A stretch of DNA of 15,001 bases. Source: Methanothrix sp. GTDB lineage: Archaea > Halobacteriota > Methanosarcinia > Methanotrichales > Methanotrichaceae. Each line of letters begins with the position of its first letter. Position 1 is the first letter of the stretch. The DNA is taken from contig JAQTYS010000036.1 of the NCBI GenBank assembly GCA_028688175.1, positions 1 through 15,001 of the forward strand, given 5' to 3'. The notes under the pieces were generated by a model, which made no database searches, was not told where the DNA came from, and saw nothing but the letters and a program-made list of their open reading frames with translations. This document shows positions 1 through 8,600 of this stretch, one piece after another. The position numbers were made by a program, and so were the translations under genes.

Positions 1-617
1 TAGATATACTCGATGGATGGAAATACCGATCCCTCATCAGGCTTGACATTTTTTCTATTGACGGATATGGCGGCCTTGGAGAAGCAATCAATTCAACAAA
101 GAGAATCGCTATATGCTATTTTACATCTCTGTCCCTAACTATCTTAACTTTCTCAATACCATTATTTATTCTCTTCTATGAATTGGATTCTCCATATGAA
201 GGTAAAGCAAAATTATTAATGGAAGTATCATATTTATTACAAATATTTTTATATGTAATATTACTAATATTAGGAGTTTATTATATAGGATCGACTTATC
301 TAAGAATTAGTAATATATTTAATAGATATTTATTAGATGAGAGCTTCATAAATAATAAGATATGCAATGAAAAGCGGAATAAGCTTCGATCGATGCTCTC
401 AGAACATAGTGAGGCGATCAATAGCGAGGTGATTGATAAGTTGCGCACCGATCTTGAGATTATTTTCGAAGATAGGGAGAATCTCATTAAAAGCACAAAA
501 AGAGGCTATAACCTATCTGCGATTCTCGCAATTGCAGGATCTTTCTTAAGCTCGTTAGTCATTCCAATCCTCACAATGGTACAACTGATCCAGAATATAC
601 TAGACAAAGGAAGATGA
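1..617 (+). CDS. Membrane protein of unknown function, 5'-truncated by the window edge
   Basis: The reading frame is open from base 3 through the TGA ending at 617. No ATG occurs in it before a TTG at 183, so the true start lies left of the window. The visible 204 codons give a short soluble stretch and then a hydrophobic segment (about bases 102-182). A second hydrophobic segment follows (about 231-302), then a charged, probably helical cytoplasmic stretch rich in Lys, Arg and Glu, and a third hydrophobic segment (about 513-590) just before the C-terminus. This suggests at least three membrane helices. I do not recognise the family. Codons around 180-350 are strikingly A/T-rich at third positions compared with the genes to the right, which may mean transfer or simply hydrophobic codon use. 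A start at the TTG at 183 would cut off the first membrane helix, and no Shine-Dalgarno sequence precedes it. Confidence 0.6.
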   Translation, partial: DILDGWKYRSLIRLDIFSIDGYGGLGEAINSTKRIAICYFTSLSLTILTFSIPLFILFYELDSPYEGKAKLLMEVSYLLQIFLYVILLILGVYYIGSTYLRISNIFNRYLLDESFINNKICNEKRNKLRSMLSEHSEAINSEVIDKLRTDLEIIFEDRENLIKSTKRGYNLSAILAIAGSFLSSLVIPILTMVQLIQNILDKGR

Positions 618-730
618 TCTATTCTCAATGGGTGACGCTTAAGTCTTGGAAGTCTTTCGCGCAAAGCTTGTTTTGAGGAAACCTTAATAATAGCCTAGAC
701 CCAAGATGATGAGATACAATTTACCCAGTC

Positions 731-759
731 GAATATCAATTGCCAATAAATCAATATTC
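731..759. promoter_or_regulatory. Imperfect inverted repeat upstream of arsM, candidate operator
   Basis: The arms GAATATCAATT (731-741) and AATCAATATTC (749-759) are reverse complements at 9 of 11 positions, separated by seven bases. The element ends seven bases before the Shine-Dalgarno region of arsM. AT-rich dyads in this position are typical of ArsR-type repressor sites, but no arsR gene lies in the window, so the regulator is unknown. The region is AT-rich, so chance symmetry is possible. Possible TATA-like runs at 683-692 and 714-723 lie upstream, but neither is strong. The rest of 618-778 shows nothing else I can support. Confidence 0.3.
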
Positions 760-778
760 ATGATCGGTGGAGTTTCTA

Positions 779-1612
779 ATGACTATCAAGGAAAAAGAGA
801 TCAAGAGAGCTGTAAAAGAAGGCTATGCTCGGATTGCAAAGCAAGCTACATCATATTATTCGTCCCGGAGCTGCTGCGGCTGCAGCGACATCCCGGAAGC
901 AGTAAGCAAGCGGATGGGCTATTCTGATGAAGAGATCTCAGCTGCCCCCCCGGAATCGAACATGGGGCTAGGTTGCGGAAATCCCGTTGCTCTGGCATCT
1001 TTGAAAGAGGGAGAGATAGTTTTAGACATGGGCGCGGGAGGCGGATTTGATTGCTTTCTGGCCTCCTCTCGGGTCGGTCCATCAGGAAAAATCATAGGGG
1101 TGGATATCACCTCTGAGATGGTAGATCGGGCCAGGGCCAACGCCCGCAAAGGCGGATATACCAATATTGATTTTCGGCAAGGGGACCTCGAGAATATGCC
1201 GGTGGCAGACAGATATGTGGACGTAGTCATCTCCAATTGCGCCATCAATCTCATCCCCAACAAGAATATGGCCTTCAGAGAGGCTTTTCGGGTGCTCAAG
1301 CCCGGCGGAAGGTTAGCGGTTTCTGATGTTGTATTGACCAAAGAGCTACCGGAGTTTGTGAAGAGTTCCAGCAAAGCCTACATCGGCTGCCTGGCCGGAG
1401 CCATCATGAAGGACGAATATCTGAATATCATCAAAGGCGTGGGCTTTTCTGAGGTAAATGTGGTAGCCGAGTCAAACTTTCCTGTGGAATCACTCCTCTG
1501 CGAGACCGCCGGACCGGCAGTAATTGAGATGCCAAGTATTTCCGCAGAGCAGCAGAAGGAAGTTGCCGATTCTGTTTTAAGCATAAAGGTCAGTGCACAT
1601 AAGCCCAAGTAG
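779..1612 (+). CDS. arsM: Arsenite S-adenosylmethionine methyltransferase
   Basis: This 277-residue cytoplasmic enzyme is predicted to transfer methyl groups from SAM to trivalent arsenic. The class I methyltransferase fold shows motif I at residues 82-89 (LDMGAGGG), the acidic residue of motif II in GVDIT (107-111), and the post-I loop with GD at 135-136. The family's arsenic-binding cysteines are all apparent: CCGC at 32-35, Cys66 in GLGCGNP, Cys154 in SNCAINL and Cys204 in the YIGCLAGA motif. Length is normal for prokaryotic ArsM. I chose the ATG at 779 because GGTGGAG (766-772) lies six bases upstream; a GTG at 767 in the same frame would place the ribosome site inside the gene. The next gene starts directly after the stop codon, so the two are probably co-transcribed. 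The role is detoxification or volatilisation of arsenite; no arsR, arsB or acr3 gene is visible here. Confidence 0.9.
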   Translation: MTIKEKEIKRAVKEGYARIAKQATSYYSSRSCCGCSDIPEAVSKRMGYSDEEISAAPPESNMGLGCGNPVALASLKEGEIVLDMGAGGGFDCFLASSRVGPSGKIIGVDITSEMVDRARANARKGGYTNIDFRQGDLENMPVADRYVDVVISNCAINLIPNKNMAFREAFRVLKPGGRLAVSDVVLTKELPEFVKSSSKAYIGCLAGAIMKDEYLNIIKGVGFSEVNVVAESNFPVESLLCETAGPAVIEMPSISAEQQKEVADSVLSIKVSAHKPK

Positions 1613-2665
1613 ATGATTCTGATGAAGGTCGGTTTACCATTTTTTCTGGCAATTATCATTGCTGGAGCAGTATCTATCCCGTTTGCGCAGGCAGGCTGCT
1701 CAGTGGGAGGATGTGGAAGTGGCAGCGACTCCTGGCTGGAATCGGCTCAATCTTTCATGAACTCTGATGTCCCTCTTGTGGGCGTCGCCGGAACACAGAG
1801 CACAAACAGCATCAGCACGGGAAGCTTCCAGGCCGGCCAGCCTGCGGGCGTTGCTAAATCCATGAGCGTCAACAGCACATCTACAAGCACTGTTCCAAGC
1901 ATAAGCGGGGCATATGTAGCGACCGGCAGCCGGGCCGCATCATTTCCGGCACCTGGAATGCTAAAATCCCTGGATGCCATATCTGAAAAAGATGTGGTGC
2001 TGGACGTATCAGGCAGTAGATCCCCGGGCCAGGCTCATATCAGAGGCAGCATTAATTTACCTGCCAAGGACTTTTTCTATGAGAATGGAACGCTTCGTAG
2101 TGCCGCGGATCAGGCCGCGATTCTAGGCAAGGCGGGCATCTCCCAGGAAGATGCATTGATGGTCTACTCAGATTCATTTGGCTCGGGAGAAGCAACCGCA
2201 GTCCTATTCGCGCTACGCCGCCTGGGGCATGACAATGTCAGGGCTCTGGATGGTGGACTGGACAACTGGATTGCAGCGAGTCTGCCCATGGAGACAAAGG
2301 AGAATGTGCGCTCTCCAGTAAGCTATGCTCTGCTCCTCAGAGACGAGCTTTTGGCTGATTATGATTATATTAAGTCCGGCAAGGCCCAGATGGTAGATGC
2401 CAGGAGCTTTCAGGAATTTGGCAAATCCAGAATTTTAAATGCCACATTCATCAGCCCTGAAAATGTGCTGGAAGAAGGAAGGCTGAAGAACGGGACGGAT
2501 CTGCGGGATACCTTTGCTCGATTGAACTCCAGCCGGACGGCGGTGGTCTACTCGGATGATATTTATGGGGCATCTGTGGTGTGGTTTGCCCTGCAACTCA
2601 TGGGGTTTGATGCCAGGATTTACTCCTGGCAGGATTGGCAGGCCCGTGAGGCGAGGCCGATCTAA
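1613..2665 (+). CDS. Secreted protein with two rhodanese-like domains lacking catalytic cysteine
   Basis: The 350-residue product starts with a signal peptide: a basic residue at 5, a hydrophobic core at about 6-24, and AQA at 25-27 as a likely signal-peptidase site. Mature Cys29 and Cys34 follow in a glycine-rich stretch, then a Ser/Thr-rich linker to about residue 120. Two rhodanese folds come next. Domain 1 (about 122-225) has the DVSGSRSPGQAHIRGSINLP and ALDGGLDNW signatures. Domain 2 (about 240-350) has VDARSFQEFGKSRILNATFI. In both, the active-site loop starts with serine (Ser186 in VYSDSFG, Ser314 in VYSDDIY) where active rhodaneses have cysteine. Ordinary sulfur transfer is therefore unlikely, although the N-terminal Cys pair could act in its place. 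It begins immediately after the arsM stop (TAGATG). An ATG at 1622 is an alternative start, and neither start has a clear ribosome site. The stop overlaps the stop of the convergent giant gene by four bases. Confidence 0.8.
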   Translation: MILMKVGLPFFLAIIIAGAVSIPFAQAGCSVGGCGSGSDSWLESAQSFMNSDVPLVGVAGTQSTNSISTGSFQAGQPAGVAKSMSVNSTSTSTVPSISGAYVATGSRAASFPAPGMLKSLDAISEKDVVLDVSGSRSPGQAHIRGSINLPAKDFFYENGTLRSAADQAAILGKAGISQEDALMVYSDSFGSGEATAVLFALRRLGHDNVRALDGGLDNWIAASLPMETKENVRSPVSYALLLRDELLADYDYIKSGKAQMVDARSFQEFGKSRILNATFISPENVLEEGRLKNGTDLRDTFARLNSSRTAVVYSDDIYGASVVWFALQLMGFDARIYSWQDWQAREARPI

Positions 2666-5600
2666 AATCCTTCTGTAGCGCAGCTGCAGCTCGGGCAAGA
2701 GCCGCAGCTACCACCATCCCCGGCGATCTCATCATCGCAGATCATCTCAATTCTGTCCAGCCCCCACTCCGGAGGCCGCCAACCGTCCTCGGTGTAAGAT
2801 GTTGCTTCGCCTACTGTCACCGTGGCGCTGGCTTTCGCCATCCCCCCGCCTGAGCCGTCCAGGGCATGGACCTCTGCCAGGGCTGTGTTAACGAACCTGC
2901 CGTTTTGCGTTGCCTGGACACGGTATTCAATGAACCGGCTCTGGCCGGCAGGTATGGCTCCCGTCACCCAGACCAGCTCCTGTCCCTCCACCTGGGGCTC
3001 GGCAGAAGCATTGAGGAACTTCAGGCCAGCAGGCAGGCGATCTGTGACCTGGGCCGCCAGGCTCACATTGGCTCGGTTTTGCAGAAGGATGCGATACCAG
3101 ATGGTCCTGCCGTCGGCGTCGTCCACGCGCGCCTGCTTTTCCAGGAGCAGATCCGGCTGGCAGCATCCCAGCCAGTCGAACTGGATGACGCTCATATTGC
3201 CGGCAGTTACCCACTCGTCATTATGCCCGCCAGAGGCGTAGACCAGATTGACCAGCTCATCCTGAGGGTCGGTTAAATTCAGCCTCAGGCTGATGGTCAC
3301 GGACTGGCCGATGCCCAGATAGAGCAAAGACCAATTAGCATATCCGGGCTGCAGCCGGTTGGGCTTGAGCGAGGATGTGAGGTAATCGGTTCCTGCAGGG
3401 AAGATGTCCCAGACATAGACCGGGCCCAGGGCCGTGTTTCCGTCGTTGAGAACGTTGATGGTATAATCAGCTACAACGGTTCCGGGTACTAGCTTGCCTA
3501 TCTTGTTCAGAGTGATATGAGGCCGGTCAAAGTGCGAGACTCCGCCCAGGTGGACCTTGCGCTGAATGGTGTATTCCCCGACGTATTCCTCATCCAGGTC
3601 CATCATACTCCTGTTGTCTGGTTCGGAGACTGCTCGGAAGCGCCCCTGGCCGCGATAGCTGAGGTTGCTGGAAAGGTCGTTTAGCCCTGAGGCCTTCGTC
3701 TCCTCTTTGATGTAATCTGCACTGCTGACCTCCTGGCCCAGGTAGCTCTTGCCCGAACTCTTTGACCAGATGCCCGACTTCCATTTGCCGTAGCCGTATT
3801 GCGGATTGGAGCTGACGGAGAGATCTTTGGCCAGGTAGCTCTCTGCGGTGCTCGCCTGCTCCTCGCTCTCGTAGCTTCCATTGCCGTGCTCATAGCTTCT
3901 CTGGCTCTTCTTGAGGCGCAGGTCGCTGGCAGCCTGGCCCAGTCCAGAAGCATTACGGATCAGGCGAACATTGCTGCCGTAGTCCTCAAGGCTCTGGTTG
4001 AAGCGGAAAGTTCCGGTATAGTCCTGAGAAGACTCGAAGATGGGGGCAGGCTTGACCGCTTGACCGTCTTTCTTGAGTACGCCCAGATGGACCTGGCCCT
4101 GCAAAGAGCCCTCAACCGAGAGGAGCGTCTCATTCTTGTCCACCAGAAGCTTCTGGTCCATCTCCAGGCTCTTAGCATAACGGATCTCCTGGCTGGTCGA
4201 GGCCTCTGTGGCCCGATTGCGGGTTTGGGTTGATGAGGCGATCTCGCTGCTGTAGTTTATCGACTTGCCGCCGGGAAGAAGGAAGCTGGTGGGCCGATAG
4301 ACCGCCTTGAGCGAGCCCGCGGTACTTATGGAGCGGTTCTGCATCTTCAAGGCCGCGACCTCTTCGCTGCGGTAGTCACCGCTGCCGTGCTCCGTCTTGA
4401 GCAGGCTCGTCCCGTCGCTATCTCGCAGCTTGACGAAGTAGGATGTAGAGACGGGAGTGAACTCCTTGCAGGTCAGAGTAACGCTGTTTCTCAGGCCTTG
4501 GCTTTCCGTCTCTGTGGATAGGCGGCGGTAGCTGCTCACAAATCCGCTGCCTGAGACGGATGACTGGCTCAGGAAGCTCAGGTTAGTGGTGTTCTTGACC
4601 TGGAAGAGGACGTTGATGGTGCCCTTTTCGCGAGGTGCCAGATCGCCAATGCTCCAAACGTTATCCGTGTCCTGGTCGGGTGCAGGTGAAGCAGATAGGA
4701 AGATGAGATCGGAAGACGCCTGCTCAGTGATCGTAACTTGGGTTAAGGGGATGTTCACCAGGTTTTCGTAAGTGATGGTGTAACCGATGGTAGCTCCTGG
4801 CCAGACTTCCTTTAAGTCAGAGGTCTTGTTCAGGTAGATATGCTGAGAAGGCACATTCACAGTGACTGTGTCCTCGTCCTTGGCGACCTCTGCCTCGACT
4901 GTACTGCCTTCCACCTCGACTGTGCCTGTGAGAATCTGCGGCGCGTCCGACTGAACCTCCGAGTTTACGGTTATGGTGGTCGAAGGCGCTGAAGCATCTG
5001 TTGGGCTCGCAGATATGCTTTGCGAACTGGCCAGCTGGGCAGCCAAGAATGAGCTGAAGGCAAGGTCAGTCCAGGTGAGGTTGGTGCTGCCATCAAGGTT
5101 CTCGATTATGCTCTGAGGACTGGGGTTTGCGGATACAAACTTCAGGCCGTTGGGCAGAGTATACTGCACGCTCAAGCTATCGAGCAGGATATCGCCCACA
5201 CGGTTGATGGTAATGGTAAAGATGAGACTCTCGCCTGGCAAGACCGTCTGGTGATCGGCGACTATCTCAACACTGAAAGCCTCCACCAGCTTACGGTTGC
5301 CAAAGTTGGCCTCAGTCGCAGGAACTTCCGATTGGTCCGCTGTTATCTTTACCTGGCCGCTGCTTGAGACTGCTGTGTAGATATCATCGGTGGGACAGGT
5401 CTGAGTCCAGCCATCCTGAGCCGTCTCCTCGACGGTGTAGCTGCCTGGCGCTACATCGGCAAAGTAATAGCCTCCATCCGCAGCGGTCTGTGTGCTGGCA
5501 AACACCGTACCATCTTTCTTGAGACTGATGGTCCATCCCGCGAGGCCAGGCTCACCGCTATCTCTGATACCGTTGCCGTTCTTATCCTCGAACTTTGTTC

Positions 5601-8600
5601 CGGCAAAGCCGGTTGCCTTGAAGTTGCCGAAATCGATATTCAGTGAATCTATTCCCGAGAGCAGGTTCAAGGAATATATGCCCGGAGAGGCAGGACAGGT
5701 CTGAAGCCAGCCGTCCTGGGCTTCCTCTTCGACGGTGTAGCTGCCGGGAACAATGTCTGCAAACGAATATGAGCCATTGGCGACAGTCATCGTGTTAGCG
5801 ATCTCTGTACCCTCTTTTTTCAACACAATTTTCCAGCCGGGCAGGCCAGGCTCGCCCCTGTCTTTGACGCCGTTGCCGTTGATGTCCTCGAACTTCATTC
5901 CGAACAAACCAGTTTTTCGCCAGTTGCCGAAATCGACGTCTTTCGGACCGTCAAATCCTGAGATAAGAGTTATTGCATAGGTTCCAGAGGCAGGATAGGA
6001 CTGCGTCCAGCCAGCTTGCGCTATCTCCTCGACGGTGTAACTACCAGCAACAACTCCTGCAAATGAATATGAGCCATCGGCAGCAGTCACTGTTTTAGCA
6101 ATCTCGGTTGCGCCATTCATGAGCCTGATGGTCCAGTCCCCCAAACCGGGCTCGCCGTTATCTTTAACGCCATTGGCATTGCTGTCCTCGAATTTCATAC
6201 CGGATAAACCGGTGGTCTTCCAGTTGCCGAAATCGAGGTCTATTGGTCCATCCACGCCTGAGTCCAGTGTTATTGAATGGATTCCGGGTGATGCCGGATA
6301 GGTCTGAAGCCATCCAGCTTGGGCTACCTCTTCGACGGTGTAGCTGCCCGTCACAATGCCGGCAAAAGAATAGATGCCATCAGAGGATGTCTGTGTGCTG
6401 GCAACCTCTGTTGCGCCATTCATGAGCCTGATGGTCCATCCCTCCAAACCGGGCTCGGCGCTATCCTTAGCGCCGTTTCCATTCAGATCCCCGAACTTCA
6501 TGCCGGACAAACTGGTTGACCAGTAGTTGCCGAAATCGCGGTCTGTTGGTCCGGCCACTCCCGAGACCAGAGTCACTGAATACGTGCCGGTGGATGGATA
6601 GGACTGAGTCCAGCCGGGCTGGGCTGCCTCTTCAACTGTATAGCTGCCGGGTGCGATATCAACAAACGAATAGCTGCCATCGGCTCCCGTGACTGTGCTT
6701 GCGACCAGTGCGCCTTCTTTCATGAGCCTGATGGTCCAGCCAGAGAGTCCGGGCTCACCGCTGTCTTTAGCGCCATTGCCGTTGAGATCTTCGAACTTGG
6801 TCCCGGCAAAACCGGTTGGTCTGAAGTTGCCAAAATCAAGGCCGCTCCGGCCGGATTCTCCCGATGCCAGAGAAAAAGTATGCGTTCCAGAGAGAGGATA
6901 CGACTGGGTCCAGCCTGCATGGGCAGCTTCTTCGACTGTGTAGCTGCCGGGCGCGATGCCTGTAAACGAATAGCTGCCATCGGCGGCGGTCACTGTGTTG
7001 GCAACCTCAGTTCCCTCTTTCGTGAGCCTGATGGTCCAGCCGGAGAGGCCAAGCTCGCCGCTATCTTTCGCTCCGTTGCCGTTGAAGTCCTCGAACTTCG
7101 TGCCGGAGATCTTCACAAGGTCGTTTCCGAAGAGATTTCCTCGGGAGGGCATGTTGGTCAGGGTTACGGTATGGTACTCCTGCTCAGGAACTGTACGCAC
7201 CCAGCCGGATTTCTGGACCTCGTACACCAGGTAAGTTCCAGGCTGCAGATCCACAAACTCATAGACTCCTTCTTTGCCTGGCTCTGAGCTGGTGGTAGCG
7301 GTCTGCAGGAGGTTATCGCTGCTATCCTTGAGCTGAATTTCCCAGCCGGAGAGACCCGGCTCGCCATCATCCATTACGCCGTTGGCATTCTTGTCATGGA
7401 ACTTCATGCCGGAGATGGCGAGCTGATTATTTCCGAAGAGATTTCCCCGGGAGGACGAATCAGTTAGGGTTATTGTGTAGTGATCCTCTGCGGGTGCCGT
7501 CCGAACCCAGCCGTTCTTGGATGCCTCATAGACCCGGTAGGTTCTCGGTGACAGGTCCGCAAACTCATAGACTCCCTCCTTGCCAGGCTCCGCGCTGGTA
7601 GTGGCGGTCTGCAAGAGATTATCGCTGCTATCTTTGAGCTGGATCTCCCAGCCGGAGAGACCCGGCTCGCCATCATCCTTTTTGCCGTTGGCATTCTTGT
7701 CATGGAATTTCATGCCGGAGATAGCGAGAGAGCCACGGTTGCCGAAGTCAATGTCAGTCGGTCCAGCTATTCCCGATACCAGGGTGATTGGATGCATTCC
7801 GGGCGTTGCTGGATAGGACTGAACCCAGCCGGATTGGGCAGCCTCTTCGACGGTGTAGCTGCCAGGAGCAATGTCGGTGAAAGAATAGCTGCCATCGGCT
7901 GCTGTTTGAGTGCTGGAGATCTCGGTTGCACCTTTCATGAGCTTAATGGTCCAGCCTGAGAGGCCGGGCTCGCCTGCATCCCTGGCACCATTTCTATCCA
8001 GGTCATTAAACTTCATTCCCGAGAAACCGGTCGCTCTCCAGTTGCCGAAATCAATGTCAGTCGGTCCGGCTGCCCCCGAGACCAGGTTAACCGTCTGGGT
8101 GCCTGGCGAGGCGGGATAGGACTGAGTCCAGCCAGCTTGCGCAGTTTCCTCTACAATGTAGCTGCCGGGCGCAATGCCGGTGAAAGAATAAGCACCGTCG
8201 GCCAATGTCAGGGCGCTGGCAACCACTGTTGCACCTTTCATAAGCCTGATGGTCCAGTCAGCCAGACCCGGCTCGCCCGCATCTTTGGCTCCATTGCCGT
8301 TGAGATCTTCGAACTTCTGGCCGGAAAAGCCGGTCGATTTCCAGTTGCCGAAATCGAGGTCCATCGGTCCGGCAACTCCCGAGGCCAGAGTGATTGCATG
8401 CGTGCCTGGCGAGGTGGGATAGGACTGCGTCCAGCCAGCCTGGGCTACCTCTTGCACGGTGTAGCTGCCGGGAGCAATGCCGCTGAAGGAATAGGCGCCG
8501 TCAGTGCCGGTCTGGGTGCTTCCAAGCTCGGTTGAACCGCTCATGAGCTTAATGGTCCAATCTTTGAGGCCCGGCTCGCCCGCATCTTTGGCCCCATTGC

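Noticed and set aside
183..617. TTG at 183 as the real start of the left-edge membrane protein gene
   Set aside because: The same frame is open to the window edge and encodes a membrane helix upstream of 183. No ribosome site precedes the TTG.
706..927. Plus-strand frame starting ATGATGAGA
   Set aside because: It overlaps the start of arsM in another frame and has no ribosome site or known domain. It crosses the proposed operator and arsM coding region.
919..1374. Minus-strand frame of 151 codons
   Set aside because: It is antisense to arsM, whose conserved motifs cover the whole stretch. It has no recognisable domain.
3799..4233. Plus-strand frame of 144 codons within the giant gene
   Set aside because: It is antisense to the giant gene, with no ribosome site and no domain signature. 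It ends without relation to any neighbouring gene.
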